Below are positions 34,244 to 47,196 of a DNA stretch of 64,000 nt, piece by piece. Origin of the DNA: Takashimella koratensis (Eukaryota; Basidiomycota; Tremellomycetes; Trichosporonales; Tetragoniomycetaceae); contig BCKT01000001.1 of NCBI GenBank assembly GCA_003116875.1, positions 1,855,486 through 1,919,485 of the forward strand, in the 5' to 3' direction. Numbering within the stretch: the stretch's first letter is position 1; each line of letters opens with the position of its first letter. Both the position numbers and the translations under genes were made by a program. The notes beneath the pieces are model-generated. The model had not been told where the DNA came from, searched no databases, and was given only the letters and a program-made list of their open reading frames with translations.

Positions 34244-34820
34244 GGTATTGAGTAGGCAGGATGTGCGGTAGTTGAAAGGTACGGAGCAGAGGTGAGATGT
34301 GGGATGTGGGAGGTGGGAGGTTGAAGGCAGAGAGGTGGGCCCGATGAGTCCGATGTAGGCTTCCGTCATGAACGTGGCGGATAGATGACGCAACGGGCTA
34401 GCCGCAGGTAGCCGTTCCTTCGGCCGGTCAGGAGGGGAGTACTTCTCCGATCCTACTGCACCGCGCGTGCACCAACAGAGTGAACTTTTACCAGTCCCAA
34501 AATCCCCATGTCAGTCGTCGCAAAGTTGCTCACACCACTCTTGTTATCTCGTGTAAAGAAAGTGCCGATGCATCAGAAAAGAAAATCCTACACGCGGCCC
34601 ACGGGACCGCCCATCCACCGACGTCTACAGGTATCGCGAAGCCGTGGGGACCTCCCTCGACTGCTCCACACTGCGGCTACACCCGCTGCCCCTCGTTCTC
34701 AAACCCAGCTCATCCAACTACGTTCTCACACCCATCACTCCTCATCGATCCCACGATTCTCAAAGCAGGGCGATAAAAGTTGGGGTAGGGGGGAAGACGC
34801 TCTTGTCGGATGGGGCTAGT
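34244..34820. other. Intergenic between two minus-strand genes
   Basis: This 577-bp stretch holds the promoter of the small mitochondrial protein gene and the 3' flank of RPS11. No gene or repeat was recognised. Confidence 0.5.
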
Positions 34821-36134
34821 TTAGAACTTGGCAAAGCCCTTCGCGGCCTTGTTCTTGGCGACGCGAACGACGTTGAATCGGACAGTCTTCGAGAGAGGGC
34901 GGCACTGACCAACAGTGACCTGGTCACCCTGCTCAACACGGAAGGCGGGGGAGCAGTGGGCAGCGAGGTTGGCGTGGCGTTTCTCGTATCGGCGGTATTT
35001 GGGGACGCTGGGGAGGATATCAGCACAGGTTCAAGACTGGATCGTGAAGTTCGTGGGTGAGGTGGGAAAAATAAAACTCGTTGTAACTGTCTATGCGACA
35101 CGAGGAAGGGCAGAGAGATCTCAACTTACAAGTGGAGGTACTCGCGGCGGATGATGATGGTGTTGGTCATCTTGGTCGAGTGGACGACACCGGTGAGGAT
35201 ACGGCCACGGATCGAGACGTCGCCAGTGAAGGGGCACTTCTTGTCGATGTAGGTGCCGTTGATGGCCTCTGCGGGGTTGTTAGTGATGTCCGGAAGCGTG
35301 GTTGAATCCACCTCGAAAGAGTATCTCCATCCTTCGACGACCAGCTTCCTCCCACTCAGACAACAGCACCTTCTCGTCGCTATTCACGCCAACACTCGCG
35401 CCCGCTGTCCACCCCTCGTCCATACCCATCCGAGGTACCACTCACCAGACGGGGTCTTGAAGCCGAGACCGACATCCTTGTACCAGCGCTTAGTCTTGGT
35501 GGCAATCTTCTTGCCGCCTGTGAGGATCACGACGGAATCCACATGAACGAGCGATGGCAAGACGTTTCAAGAGTCGATCAAGAGATACAGTATGTGAGAG
35601 TAACCGAGGCAGACGCAAAAATGTCACGAGGGTCGTCGAAGAAAGAAACGAGAGAGACGCGAAGGACGGACAGAGACGAAAGACGGGACAAGGAAGAAAA
35701 ACGACCAGTACGTGACCGAGCGGATTGACGAGCAGACGAGCAGACGAAAGGTCGTTGACGAACGAGAACGAGGACGATGAAGGGCGAGTAGGACAAAGAC
35801 AGGCAATATTGTCAGCAGACATTCTTTCGACGCATCTCTTCACTCTCCCACAACCTTGACCTCTCTCACACCTTCACAGCCTCCTCGTGCTCTGCTCCAT
35901 CCACTCCCTTCATCCCCTGCCCCTACACGTATCCTCGTCGTCGCTCTATATCGTCTTTTCCCCCACCTGAACATCAAGCCTCTCCGGGTCTCTCCTCGCT
36001 TCAATCCCTCTTCAATCCTCATCCCCGCCTCTTCGCACTCTGCCTGCTCTCAACTATACGCTCTACGCACCCTTGGACTTGGCGTTCTGGAAGAGGTGCT
36101 GCTTCTGGAAGTACTTTTGGGTGGTCTCCGCCAT
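34821..36134 (-). CDS. RPS11: 40S ribosomal protein S11 (uS17)
   Basis: Small-subunit ribosomal protein that binds 18S rRNA near the subunit base. Four exons: 36134-36071, 35517-35446, 35268-35130, 35007-34821; 153 aa, matching eukaryotic S11 (about 155). Conserved blocks are [94 protein letters not shown] and [20 protein letters not shown]. Intron 1 is 553 nt (36070-35518), about ten times longer than most introns here, a frequent feature of ribosomal-protein genes that can hold regulatory elements or a snoRNA; no clear box C/D pair was found in it. The start is the ATG opening MAETTQK. Confidence 0.98.
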
Positions 36135-36574
36135 GTTGGGTTCTGGGTGTAGATTGAAGGTCGAGAAGGAAATGAAAAGTTGAATATTCGAGCAGTGAAA
36201 ACCAAAGTCGAGAATACAGGGACGCACGCACACACACACACTCTCCTTTCTCACTGCTCGTATGCTCAGACACACACCGCCTCCTGGCTGGGACACCTCC
36301 TGGCTGGTAAAAGTTTGGCACACACCGAAATCTTGCCACAGTTTCGCCTCGGTGAGATAACTCCGCTCAAGTCTAAACTCCGAACGTGGCATCCAGTGAG
36401 TGCTTTTCACAACCCTCATTTGCTCAACCCAGTCCCTACCCAGTCCTTAGTCACGTGCCCTCGCAGCCCGGATGCGTCCCCCGAGGTTGAGTGGAGGCCG
36501 GTCCCGAGAGACCAGTCAAGAGTTGCTTGCGTTCACTCTCGCAACCTACTCTACCACTACCTTTACCGCCCATC
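36135..36574. promoter_or_regulatory. Divergent RPS11/TCF25 promoter
   Basis: A 440-bp region between the two start codons that must drive both genes. It contains a short CA run (36229-36241). No named transcription-factor motif can be asserted. Confidence 0.75.
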
Positions 36575-39500
36575 ATGTCCAAGCGGCTCAACAAGCGGCA
36601 GCAGCGAGAACTTGAAGAGCTCGAGGCGCTTAAAGAAGAGCAGCGAAAGGCGTCATTGGCCGGAGCTGCAGAAGCCGACGACAACGACGGAGAAGAGGAC
36701 AATGTTGAGCAAGATGATGACGATACAGCCGGGCCAGTCAATCCTTTTGCCGCGGTGAGTCAAGCGTTTCCCTGGACAATCGTATACAGGAGCTACATGA
36801 TGATATTCTTTTGTAACTTGTCGAGAGCTGACACCCTCGCAGCTTGATGCCAAGGCCGATCAAGCAGCTGACGAAGACGAGGATGAAGACGATGAGGTTG
36901 CCCCCTCCTCGGCTCCAAAGAAGGTGAGCCTCGCTGAGCTTGTCTGCATTCTAAGACGCAAGCATTTGCACAAGCTTTGCACAAGACTGACAGGCATTGA
37001 TTGTCCTCGTCTACTCCTACAGAGCAAGAAGAAGAAGCCCAAGAAGAAGAAGGCTCAGCCGGCGGCCGGTGTAGCTGGGGACGACGATACCGCGCCTCCA
37101 TCTCAAACCACCACGCCAGCGGGCAAGGCCGGGGGCAAGGGGAAGAGGAAAGGGGCGTCCGATCCTCTCGAGGGGATGGACGAAGTAGACAGGGCGCTTG
37201 CCGAGTTGAAGATCAAGTGAGTCGGGCTTACGTTAGCCCCTTCTTATGTGTGTGAAGGGCTCGTGCTGACGTGCGGGTAACAGGTATGGCGAAGAGCAAG
37301 CGGGTCCGTCTAGAGTATTCGAGGGAGTGGATGAACCTTCTCAGTCCCGCTCGACATTGGCCTTCAGGTAAATTGGAGGCTGGTCTCGCTTGCCTGTCAC
37401 CCGTCACTAGCTCACGCCTTCTCAGAAACCTCCTCTCCGTCGATCCAAAGAACCTGGACGCAGACGCCGAGCTCCGCCGCTTCTTCGGGTCCAAAGTTGT
37501 AAGCACCGTCTTTCTCCTCTTTTCCCCCACTCTCTTCACTTGCTCATCTGAACCAGATCGCATCCGCCGCATCTTCCGGGCCAAATCGACATCGACCCGG
37601 TCCCTCATCCAAGATCCGCTACACCCTCGCTAAACCTAAACCCACCTACCCGCCACCGACGAGCCTAGCGGGTCTTGGGATGCGCGAAATGACGGATGAA
37701 GAGGTGGTTGAGATGTACGACAGGAGAGGGAGAGATCAGACGGATAAGGGGGAGAAATGGTACTCATTTGAACACTCGGGCCAGTGGATCGAGGTTGAGA
37801 GGCAGTTCTTGGGCGCAGTTAGGTCGCACGGTGAGTGGTAGCGAGGCGAGGCAACAGCTGTGGACTGATATACGCTTTCGAAATAGCTGACACGTCTCTT
37901 TCACAGATCCAAATCAGTTGATGGCGCTACTCCAAGTGTACCCCTGGCATGTCGACACCCTGTTGCAGATGTCAGAAGTCTACCGACTTCAATCTGGTAA
38001 GCGCGATCTACTATCCTCATACCAGTAGAGAATGCTTACCAGCCTTTTCAGATATCGGGGCCGCATCAGACTACGCCGAACGCGCGTTGTACGCATTCGA
38101 TCGGTGCCTCCTTCCTGGGTTCAGCGTGCAGTCTGGCGCGTCTCGGGTAGACTTTGATCGGGTGGAGAACAGACCAATGTTCACGGCCTTGCATCGCATC
38201 ATCTCGTGAGTGCTAAACGACTCGAAGGAAATCCAGGGCTATGTTGAAACTGTCATCAGATATCTCGGGCGGAGAGGTTGCTGGGTCACAGCGTTCAATT
38301 TTGCCAAACTTCTTTTCTCGTTGGATCCGGAGGTAAGCGGGATCCCAGCTCCGTTGTTGAGCTTATAACTTTGCTCGTTCATTGCTGACTTCATGCTCAG
38401 GGCGACCCGCACGGCGCCGCGTTCTGGCTGGATTTCCTCGCGGTCAAATCTGGCCATGGCGCATGGCTCTTGTCCATGCTTGAGCAACGAGAACATTCAC
38501 CCGCGGTGGCTGTGTGGCATGCGTACCCCGGTATGGCATATGCCCGGGCACTCGCTATCCGTGCAGACGAGGAAGCGCGCAAGTCGAAGGTGAGCACAAG
38601 GCTTTGAGGGGATCGTGTGTGGATCGAGGCTGATGGGCTTGACTGAGCAGACACACGAGGAGAGTGATGCAGCACTGCGACAAGCGATCAAGGCTTTCCC
38701 GCAAGTGGTGATGCTCCTGGCGGATAAGATAGGGGCCAATGTGCCTGACTCCGCTAGAAGCGAACCGCTTCTCCAAATCGAAGCTGGGCACACGTGAGTT
38801 TTGTTCCTCCACCTATCCTTGCCCCTCTCTCTTTGACTGTGATATGGGAAGGTGTGACTGACACTCGCAGCAATCTACCCACTAACGTACTCCACCTTCT
38901 CTCTCATATCTACGTCGCACGCTCGGAGGCACTTTGGAAAGAGCCCACGCTCCTAAAATGGTTTGAGACGACTCTCGCATCCACTCTCGATGAAATCGAC
39001 AACACCTCTGCTCGAGCGCTCCGATCTGAAGCGCTTGCCACGATCCAAACCCCTCGTGACCCCGTTGACGAATCGATAAACGTACCCCTTTTCATCTGTC
39101 GACACGTCATGTGTTCTGAATCCACATCATGGCTTGGGTTTTTACCTGCTTCAATCACGAAACGTGCGTTTCACGCATACGACCCGCTGCCGCCGACGAC
39201 AGCGACGAGCCTGTACGATGCGGACTACTTTACGGGCCGGAGCAGTCGAGCTGCTGGGGCGGTAGGGAGGCGCGGGGCGGGACCGACGGAGAGGGGAGGG
39301 GAGGGGTTGCCTCCGCTAGGGGACGGAGTGTTGCAGGCTTTCTATGGAGGTCTGAGAGCGTTGGCGAACCGGGCACGAGAGGCAGCAGGCGGTGGGGCGG
39401 GAGCAGCGGCAGGGGCAGGGGCAGAGTTGAACGAGGATCAACAGAATGAGTTGAACGGAATTGTCGAATTCTGGAGGAACTTTGGAGCGGGAGATGTCAA

Positions 39501-39735
39501 CGAGGAGGACTTGAGAGCGCTCATCCTGGTGAGTACAATGGTGGTAAATCCAGGCGTGGACAGAGCGACATGATGAATTTTGTCTTTCCAAAGGTTTGAG
39601 CAGTGCTAACTTGGGTTTTCTTTGTTGTGTTGGGCACAAAAGGCGAACGCAAATGCCGACGGTGAGATGCCCGGTGCGTTCCCTGGTCAAGGCGGGGACG
39701 AGGCCTGGGAAGATGAGGACGAGGATGAAGAGTAG
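36575..39735 (+). CDS. RQC1: TCF25/Rqc1 ribosome quality-control protein
   Basis: Member of the TCF25 family; yeast Rqc1 works with Ltn1 and Rqc2 on stalled 60S subunits to direct Lys48 ubiquitination of nascent chains. Thirteen exons: 36575-36754, 36843-36923, 37023-37216, 37284-37367, 37426-37498, 37557-37830, 37907-37996, 38052-38205, 38260-38332, 38401-38589, 38651-38793, 38871-39528, 39643-39735; 761 aa. N-terminus MSKRLNKRQQRELEELEAL is followed by acidic and Lys-rich (KKKKPKKKK) low complexity. The conserved core includes NLLSVDPKNLDADAELRRFF, WYSFEHSGQWIEVERQFLGA, LLQVYPWHVDTLLQMSEVYR, AERALYAFDRCLLPGF, RPMFTALHRIIS and LGRRGCWVTAFNFAKLLFSL with DP. TPR-like helices dominate. It ends in an acidic tail. 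The fit to the family is clear over its whole length. Confidence 0.95.
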
Positions 39736-40257
39736 GTGGGATTAATGAAGATATTTGTGGGGGTCTCGATGAGAGAGTATCAGAAGCGATTCTGTATCAG
39801 GATAAACCGAGTTGAAAATTATCGTAGATCAGTGATTATCATTCAGACATTGTATCATGCATCATGACATGCCTTTCTCGCTATTCAGTTATACATTGAT
39901 ACCTCTCCATGAACATATGAGCCGAAGTCCATTGCGCTTTACTTCTCAACTTCTGATGGGAAGAGCGCAGACAGTCCAGCCTACTCATTGCACACGAGCG
40001 TAAGGCATTAAATATCGTAGGAGCCGATAAGGCATTTGAGAATCACTTGGACCCATGGTGCTCAAACAGGTTTGGCAGCGATGGAATTGTCTGAACTGCT
40101 ATCGACCTCTGTCTAACGTAAACAAATTTATATCTCATTATTTCGTCGACAATCATAGACTTCCGAGTTGTCTTGACGTACCAAAACATATGAGAGAAAG
40201 GATAATTGGGATATCATTTCTCAAGTAGCCCAGTGCTTTATGATCTACGAAGACGAT
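39736..40257. other. Convergent 3' spacer
   Basis: This 522-bp AT-richer spacer lies between the TCF25 stop (+) and the stop of the polytopic membrane protein (-). No gene was seen. Confidence 0.5.
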
Positions 40258-42494
40258 CTACATCTGTAGTGATGAGGAGAATAAGTTGTCGAATGGAGCA
40301 AGTATCGCGCAAAGCGGGGCGACGAGGATTAACCCCGAAAGATATCTAATCCTACTCAACATGATTGGGAATGCAGAAAGGTGAGATAATTCCGGGGAGA
40401 TGCGTTGGGTGACTACGAGCGCCAAGTCGATAGGCACGAAGACGAGGTTGAGCGGGGGGACGAGAGGAAATCGACCCAGCTGCTCCTCCGAAGAGGATTG
40501 CAACGATAAATTGGTCGGCAGAGGAGTGAAAGTCTTAACAGCCTTAGCGAAGTAGTACCTAGCTCTTCGTCCAATCTCCACCCCATAGTCTCGCTCCCAA
40601 TTGTCTTCGGCCCGGACACCCCCTTCCCATCTGGGGACTGATGGGTTCGAGGTTGGCGTAGGGGACGACAAGGCGCGTGCGGCGGCTAATGCGAGAGAAA
40701 GGAGAATGAGGATTGAGAAAGTTACAAAGAGCGTCACGCGTGTGGGGAAAGGCGCTATGAGGAGTTCGGGGTCTTCGAGAAGTGTGTTTGTATAGGTCGA
40801 GGAAGGGAGAACGATGAAGAGCCTGAAAATATCGCCGTTCATCGACCACGTAAAGAGAACGAAGATCAACATTGCTGGCGGGACGAGTAATGCCCCCGAC
40901 GCGGTGCCACGTGTGAAAAGACCGACCAACAAGGCTGAGAGGGGTACGAGGGTGGATGGGAAGAGAAGAGGGAAAGAGGGAGGAAGAGGGAGAAGGAGAG
41001 AGATGGATAAGGATGGGATGGAAAGGAGGAGGAAGAGGAATGAGAGAGGGGAAGAAAAGAGAGTAAGGAAGAGAGCGAGAATGAGAGAGAGGTGGAGCAG
41101 GATTGATAAGCGAGATGTAGTCTAGGTATGTGAGAGCCCATGACAGCGTGTGAGTTGAGAAGAGGTAAAGATGAGTTAGTGAGAACGACAAATTGAGGGG
41201 GGGTGGTGGAGCATGACTGTCAGTACAGGGAGTCTTTAACGCTGAGCTAGAAGGATGCTTACAGACAAGGTAGAAGCGACTACCCAGATAGCCCAGAGCA
41301 CTTCGACGGTAAGCGACGAGGACGGCCGAACCCCTCCATCCTCATCATGATCACCGTCTTCGCCAGAAGGAGGGGGATACGGCGTCACCCATCGCCCTGG
41401 CCGGACAGCAAGGACGACTGTCAATCCGAACAGAACAAGCGTCGAGACGAGGTGAAGTGCGTGTATCCGACTACAGAAATTAACATGAACGAGCACTAGT
41501 CAGCGCTTCCTATGGGTCATGATCCGGAAGAAGGATAGGGAGGTAAAGGAACGGCAAGAAGCACATACCGAGGTGTGACGAGCGTCTCAAAGTGTTTGAT
41601 CCACCAGCTTTGTCGTGGACCCCTGTCGTCCCCCGACCCAGACTCACTCCGACTACCTCCGAGCCCTCCATACCACGTTCGGGCAAGGACGTGCCGGACC
41701 ACAGGGTGCGAGAGGACCGATCCTGTGGGAACGGAGATAGGTACCTTCACAATCAGGTCGAGTCCTGTCCATGCGGATTAAGAGGATCAGTATGGTTTAC
41801 GCTCTTCAATCCCAGAAAAGGGTAATGTCAAAGTGCCGTCCGGTACGAAATCAAGAGCAAGAACACAGTCGGGTTGCGACTTACCCGTCATCAATAGGTT
41901 TGAGCCAGGTGAAACTCGACGTGGAAAGAACATCCACTCTTCAGCCTGCTGCTCTACCTCTCTTCCTCCTCTCCCAGCCTGTTGCTCCACATCCTGCTGT
42001 GTAACCGCCCCATCCTCCTCTACTACATTCACACCGACCCCACCGCCCACCCCTGGTCTCGTCCTCATCCAAGACTGGCCTCCATTGTTGAGTGCCCTCT
42101 CTACCGCTTCACAGAACGCCACCTCGACCCTCCTTCGCCCGGTCGCAGCGTCAACGGCCTCCCTGGCAGTCTGTGCAACCTGTGCCGCTGATTGAACATA
42201 TAGAGCGCTCGACGACCCCGATGGGACGGAAGTTATCCGACCCCTACTTCCCCCGCTACAAGTGGAGACCAGGCCCAGGGCGTATAGGGCCACAGGGATA
42301 TCCAACCGATCCAGGCTACCGACAAGCGCATGCCGGTCAGTCGCTGCGGATCCGGCAACGGCGACGAGCTCCTCGGCGAGCTCGTGTAGCGTGTCTCCGG
42401 TGTCGAGGGCAGCGACGTCAGACAGTACTGGCACCGGGGAGGAAGCGATTCCCGCAGACCCAAGCAGAGGGGTGCGTTCGTCTGCTTGGTCCAT
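40258..42494 (-). CDS. Polytopic membrane protein, probably vacuolar, function unknown
   Basis: Not confidently recognised. Four exons: 42494-41885, 41764-41569, 41470-41263, 41121-40258; 625 aa. It begins MDQADERTPLLG; E-R-T-P-L-L is an acidic dileucine signal typical of AP-3 cargo and vacuolar membrane proteins. A hydrophilic region of about 200 residues follows, then GLDLIVKVPISVPTGSVLSH and about eight hydrophobic segments from residue 270 on, including RIHALHLVSTLVLFGLTVVL, SLTVEVLWAIWVVASTLS, SILLHLSLILALFLTLF, PPAMLIFVLFTWSMNGDIF and TRVTLFVTFSILILLSLALA. A C-terminal SRIRYLSGLILVAPLCAILA ends it. A soluble N-terminus plus clustered helices could fit a fungal TRP-like (Yvc1-type) channel or a fungal-specific family; no pore motif was identified, so this stays open. 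The start codon is the ATG directly opening the dileucine motif. Confidence 0.7.
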
Positions 42495-42807
42495 GACTAT
42501 CAGAGAGCGAGCGAGGTGGATAACGACGAGGTGATGAACTGGTGCAATCTCGTTGCAATTCGGCAACCGGTTGTCCGTGACTCACAGGGGTGTATATCCG
42601 AGCTATATCCGAACTTGTCTTTGTTTCATGTCGCGACTGATCTCAGATACAGTATCGTCGTCCAGTTTCCCTCCTTGCTCAGCTGATGGCGACAGCAACT
42701 TATCGCGAATGAACACAATGACATCTGATAGTACACTTTATCTCTCCAGATGCACCTCCCTACCTTCTCACTCGACTTAACCCCCTTACTCAGTCTCGAT
42801 CGACTAA
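42495..42807. other. Intergenic between two minus-strand genes
   Basis: This 313-bp spacer holds the promoter of the polytopic membrane protein gene and the 3' flank of YCG1. Nothing was recognised. Confidence 0.5.
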
Positions 42808-45800
42808 CTAAAAATCGTCGTCCTCCTCTTCCTCCTCATCTAACATCCCATCCACATCATCATCATCCTCTTCTTCCTCCTCTTCTTCCTCCTCATCGTC
42901 CTCTTCCTCCTCTTCCCGCTTCCCTCTCCGTACCGCTTTCGCCTTGGCTGCTGGCGCACTCGCCTTGCTCCTCCCCTTACTCTTCGCTACGGGTTTACGT
43001 GGGGTCGCATCCTCGTCTTCCTCATCATCATTATCCCGGTCCTCCGAGTCAGCTGTCATATCCGATGGCGCTTCGCTGACTGCGGTACGCCCTCGCCTTC
43101 GACCTGCTGTTGATGACTTGCTCGGTGACTCGATCTCGCCGACCTCACTACTTCGGTCAGCCTACTTCAATTCCTCTCCCATTGTCCGTACACGACCCTC
43201 CTCGGGTCCAGCTACCAAACCCGAAGAGGAACTCACACATCATCGATGGTCCCAAACAGCTCAGCAATAACTTCCCGCCCTTCGCCCTCGGCTCGGAACG
43301 CGTCCTCGTCATACTCTTTCAAATCGAGGTATTTCTTTTGCAACGAAGTTTCGAATCGGTTCAAGGCGTTGCGGGAGCTTGCATCGACGAGGGGGCGTTT
43401 CTGGATGACCAAGTGTAAATTGAATATTGTCAGCTCCATCACCGACAGGTTCAACGAGCAGCCCATAACACCAAGACCCAGAGAAACCTCACGAACCTCT
43501 CTGATGCTCTGCACAAACTGATACGCTGCCTTGACCTTCCACAACGTCGCGTCCTCGTCAGGGAGGTAGAGCTTGCCGAGGAACGTCAAGAGCGTCTTTC
43601 GCACGTCGCCTATGTCGATGTCATTAGAAAGCCCATCTCACCAACATCGCCCCTGAGCGATCACCACACTCACGAGACTTGTGCGTCAAGATGCCTTTGA
43701 GCACCTCGACTGCGAGGTCGAGATGAACCTCGTGGTCAATTGGGGTACCCTCTCGCTCACTGAAAACAATGTCAGCATGACCTATCACTCGATTCCATAA
43801 CCATTCTCTACCCCTTCACTTACACAGCCTTCTGTGGGTCCAGCCAGTCGACCATCATCAGCCCCATCTGTCCAAGAGGCAGCGAATCTCCGGCCTCGTC
43901 AAACTCGTCTGCAAACTGCGCGAGCATCTCGAACGTTGCGGTGAAGATCTGGATTGATTGATTGATAGTCAACATCTGCCACACCTATCGACTAAAGGAG
44001 AGACTAGGCATCAAACCCACTGAGAGCATGCGACGCTGGTTGTCAGGCGACGAGTAGCAGTACACGGGGAGGAAGTAGGTCAAGCATTGCCTCAGAGCCT
44101 GGTTGTCTGCCGTCTCGGGTGAGAAGTAGAGCAAGACGAGCGATTGGAGGATCTGTAAACGAGAAGTCAGCACCGATCCAGAATCAAAAGGCGGCCGTTG
44201 ATCATGGTGACTCTGAGCTCACCGTTTGGTCCGAGATCATCCCTGCGAGCATGAGCTTGGCCACGCCCTCGCAAGCAATCGCTTGGACTTCGGGCGCGTC
44301 CTGGTTGAGGGTGTGACGGACGAGTTCGATAACTTTGTCGGTCTGAAACACCAATTGGTCAGTTCAGGTCACGTCGAGAATGAAAGACAGCATAATCAAC
44401 GCAGTGTCGATCCGTAACTCACAGGCATGGTCTTGGCGACGAGCGTGTTGATATCGTGCACCATGAGGAGGTCAAAGATGACCTGAACGACTTTTGCCTT
44501 GAGCTCGTCATCGGCCGCGGTCAGCTGTTGGATGAACAAGCCAAACGAGTTTGCGGCCATTTTCTAATCCCATCGAAACAGAAAAGTAAGCGCCCGACTT
44601 TCTCTCACTGGTAGAAGAAAAAATGAAGAAGAACTTTGACTCACTTCATCGATCATGCAGCAGAGGCCAAGGCAGACGAGGCCTTGGTCACGGAGTGCGG
44701 GCTCTTCCTTGTTCCTGACAGCGGGGATAATGAGGTCGGGCAGCAGGCCATGAAACACCGAGTTGTCCTGAAGCGGCTTGAACGACATCAGCTTGGGCTA
44801 CTACGGGTTTACCAAGATAGAGATAAGATGGAGTTCAGACTCACCGTGTTGACGCGCTCGAGGAGGCTGATGCAGATGAGGAGACATCGCAGGTCAATGA
44901 GAGCTGCGCGCATTGCGGCTTCTGGGTCGGATGGGTCGAACCTGGGCCCAGAGGATCGAGAAGGACCATTATTGTCGCCCATGACCGATCTGCCCGGTGT
45001 CGCCTGCATTCACCAAGTCAATCAACAGCGCCGGGGCGTGAAACGAATACTCTTGAAATCAGTTCCTAGACTCACTGCAACACTCTCGGGTTCGACGTCG
45101 CCGTCGCCCTCGCGGAGCTCGGTGACCACGTCAACGATAAGGCGGATCAAGTCGCGCTCGCCGTTGGAGATCTTGCTCAAGACGTCCATGCATCGAGGGA
45201 TGAGGGACTCGGGCAAGCTCGGTTGCGAAATCATCTCGCCTATGTGTCGACGTCAGCGCAATCGCTCCTCAAACGCCATCACTCAGTGCCACTGCTTCAC
45301 GTTGACTGTTGTAGGAGAAAACTTTGCGAGTGAACGATCACTCACGCGCAAGCTGGAACATCTTTCTTCGACCAATCTCATCTGCATAGTCGAGGTTGAC
45401 TGCGAGACGCAACAATTCTCCAACGATGAATGCGAGTTCGACAGCGTCCTCTGTATCGTCGTTGGTCGCTGTGACGAGCTTGTTATATTCGTCTTGGATA
45501 CGGAACGCAAGGGCGGTGACGACTGGGAGGACGTTCTCTAGGCGCGTTTCGTCCTACAGGGGAAGAGGAAGCGTAATATTAGCGAGGATGATACACGTAG
45601 GGCAGAGAAACAAATCTCTCACCTTTATAGAGATGCAGTGGTCGACGAAGATGCGAGCGAGGAAGGCTTTCTCAGGAGTCAAAGCAGCCCAGAAAGATTC
45701 TGCACCATGTCAGCTTGTTGCTACAGCAACTTCCGGATTGGGCATCGGGACGCACCGTCAAATTCGACAGACTCGAAGACGTCTGGGCGAGTGACAAAGA

Positions 45801-47196
45801 CGGAAAGCAGGGCGTCCTCAGCTACTTGACTCGAGATGACGTCGAAGCGGGACAAGAACTGCAATATCCACGAAGACACGTTGATCAGCACCATCGCCTT
45901 CCCAACATCGCCTTCCCAAACTCTATCGCTCACTACTAACCTCAATGACCTCGCCTTCGGCTTGGTCAAGCCATGCGCCGAGCATACCTGCGGCGGCCTT
46001 GCGGACGCCCGCCTCTCGGTCTCCGAGACCGTTCCTCACGACGTCCTCGCGTTGGGCGATCGAGAGCACCCGGGCATCGGGCAAGCCAGTGGCTGACAGC
46101 GAGCCCTGGTAGACGGTCCGTCGGAGGATTGGGTCGATGTCGCGTGTGCGGGCGAGGATGAGAGGGAGAGTGGACGCGTTTCGAGGGAGATTGTACAGCG
46201 CCGCCCGTCGGACCTCGCTGTAAAATAGGAAGGTACGTCTCAGTGAGGTGCTAAACGAGAGGTGGAGAAGACGAAAAGTCCGGCCAGAAGGAAAGCTCAC
46301 GGGGCAGAGTCGTAGCGGAGGAGGTCGAAGAGAATCTCCGAGAGAGACTCCTCGCCTTCTTCCAGGTCGGCCTCGTCTTCACCGCTTTGGAGCTTGGCGA
46401 TACCCAATGCGGCCTGCACACGGACGGCGGCTTCCTTGTCCCGCGCACGCTCGACCAAGCCTTGGCGTAAGAGGACGTACGAGTCGTCGCTGAAGTAGTC
46501 ATGGTCAGCATGTCGTTACTTGGGTAACAATTTGCGCTTTGACCCCGAGATAAAGATCAAATGGGCGGCCCAGAGCAGGAGGAGGCGAAAGCAAGACGAT
46601 CTGCGATACATACTCGATCTCGCCGAGGCCGTTAATCAAAGAGACAGTGAGAAGGGTTACTCGGAAGCGAACATTCTTATCCTTGGCTTCCATGCCGGAA
46701 AGCAAGTGACGCAGAAGCTTGCCGACGAAACGGGACGAAGTCGAGTCGGAATCTTCCTCGCCCTCGGGCCTATTGGCAGCGTCTTTTCCGTGTCAGCTTG
46801 TATCCTCCCCCCTTATCTCCTGACACAACCTGGTCAAGTCGAGAGCTTGACCCATTCACGCTCACCTTGCTCAGTCGAGTACGCGACGTAGTTGGCAACA
46901 AATTTGACTACCCTATCAGCGACGGCGACTCCCTTTTTCACCGGTAATACGCGGTTGACCATATCGATGAACAAGGTGTTGAACGCCTTCTCGCCCGTGA
47001 GCTTGATTGCCCCGGCATGTTTACTCGATGTCGAAGTCTCGGTGATGGACGCGCAGGCCTCGTGAATCTTGCGGAGCTGGACAATGTTCTTGCGGTGGTT
47101 GGCGGTGGTGTGTTGCGCTTGCTCAAAGATGGGCGGGAGGACGGAGGGGAGGGTATCGGAGAGGTAAGAGGAAGAGGGGCGCCGGTTGGGTGCCAT
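42808..47196 (-). CDS. YCG1: Condensin complex subunit 3 (Ycg1/Cnd3/CAP-G)
   Basis: HEAT-repeat subunit of condensin that binds DNA and compacts mitotic chromosomes. Eighteen exons: 47196-46866, 46782-46614, 46489-46301, 46217-45941, 45858-45756, 45699-45623, 45553-45346, 45239-45076, 45003-44845, 44767-44645, 44563-44423, 44342-44223, 44152-44021, 43948-43824, 43759-43674, 43609-43497, 43400-43237, 43147-42808; 1006 aa, usual length. Hallmarks are an N-terminal FNTLFIDMVNRVLPVKKGVA and DRVVKFVANYVAY, FVGKLLRHLLSGMEAKDKNV, FRVTLLTVSLINGLGEI, then repeated HEAT units (EVRRAALYNLP, DPILRRTVYQ, GLGDREAGVRKAAAGML), PALRDQGLVCLGLCCMID and EVHLDLAVEVLKGILTH. The C-terminus is Lys-rich then strongly acidic (E/D run). 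Exon 2 uses the acceptor at AAAAG/AC, because the nearer AATAG breaks the frame. Identification is strong. Confidence 0.95.

Noticed and set aside
35518..36070. snoRNA in RPS11 intron 1
   Set aside because: No convincing box C with a matching box D at suitable spacing was seen by eye; left as a question only.
46782..46866. AATAG acceptor for exon 2 of YCG1
   Set aside because: It shifts the frame; the AAAAG acceptor 11 nt upstream keeps the conserved FVGKLLRHLL block in frame.
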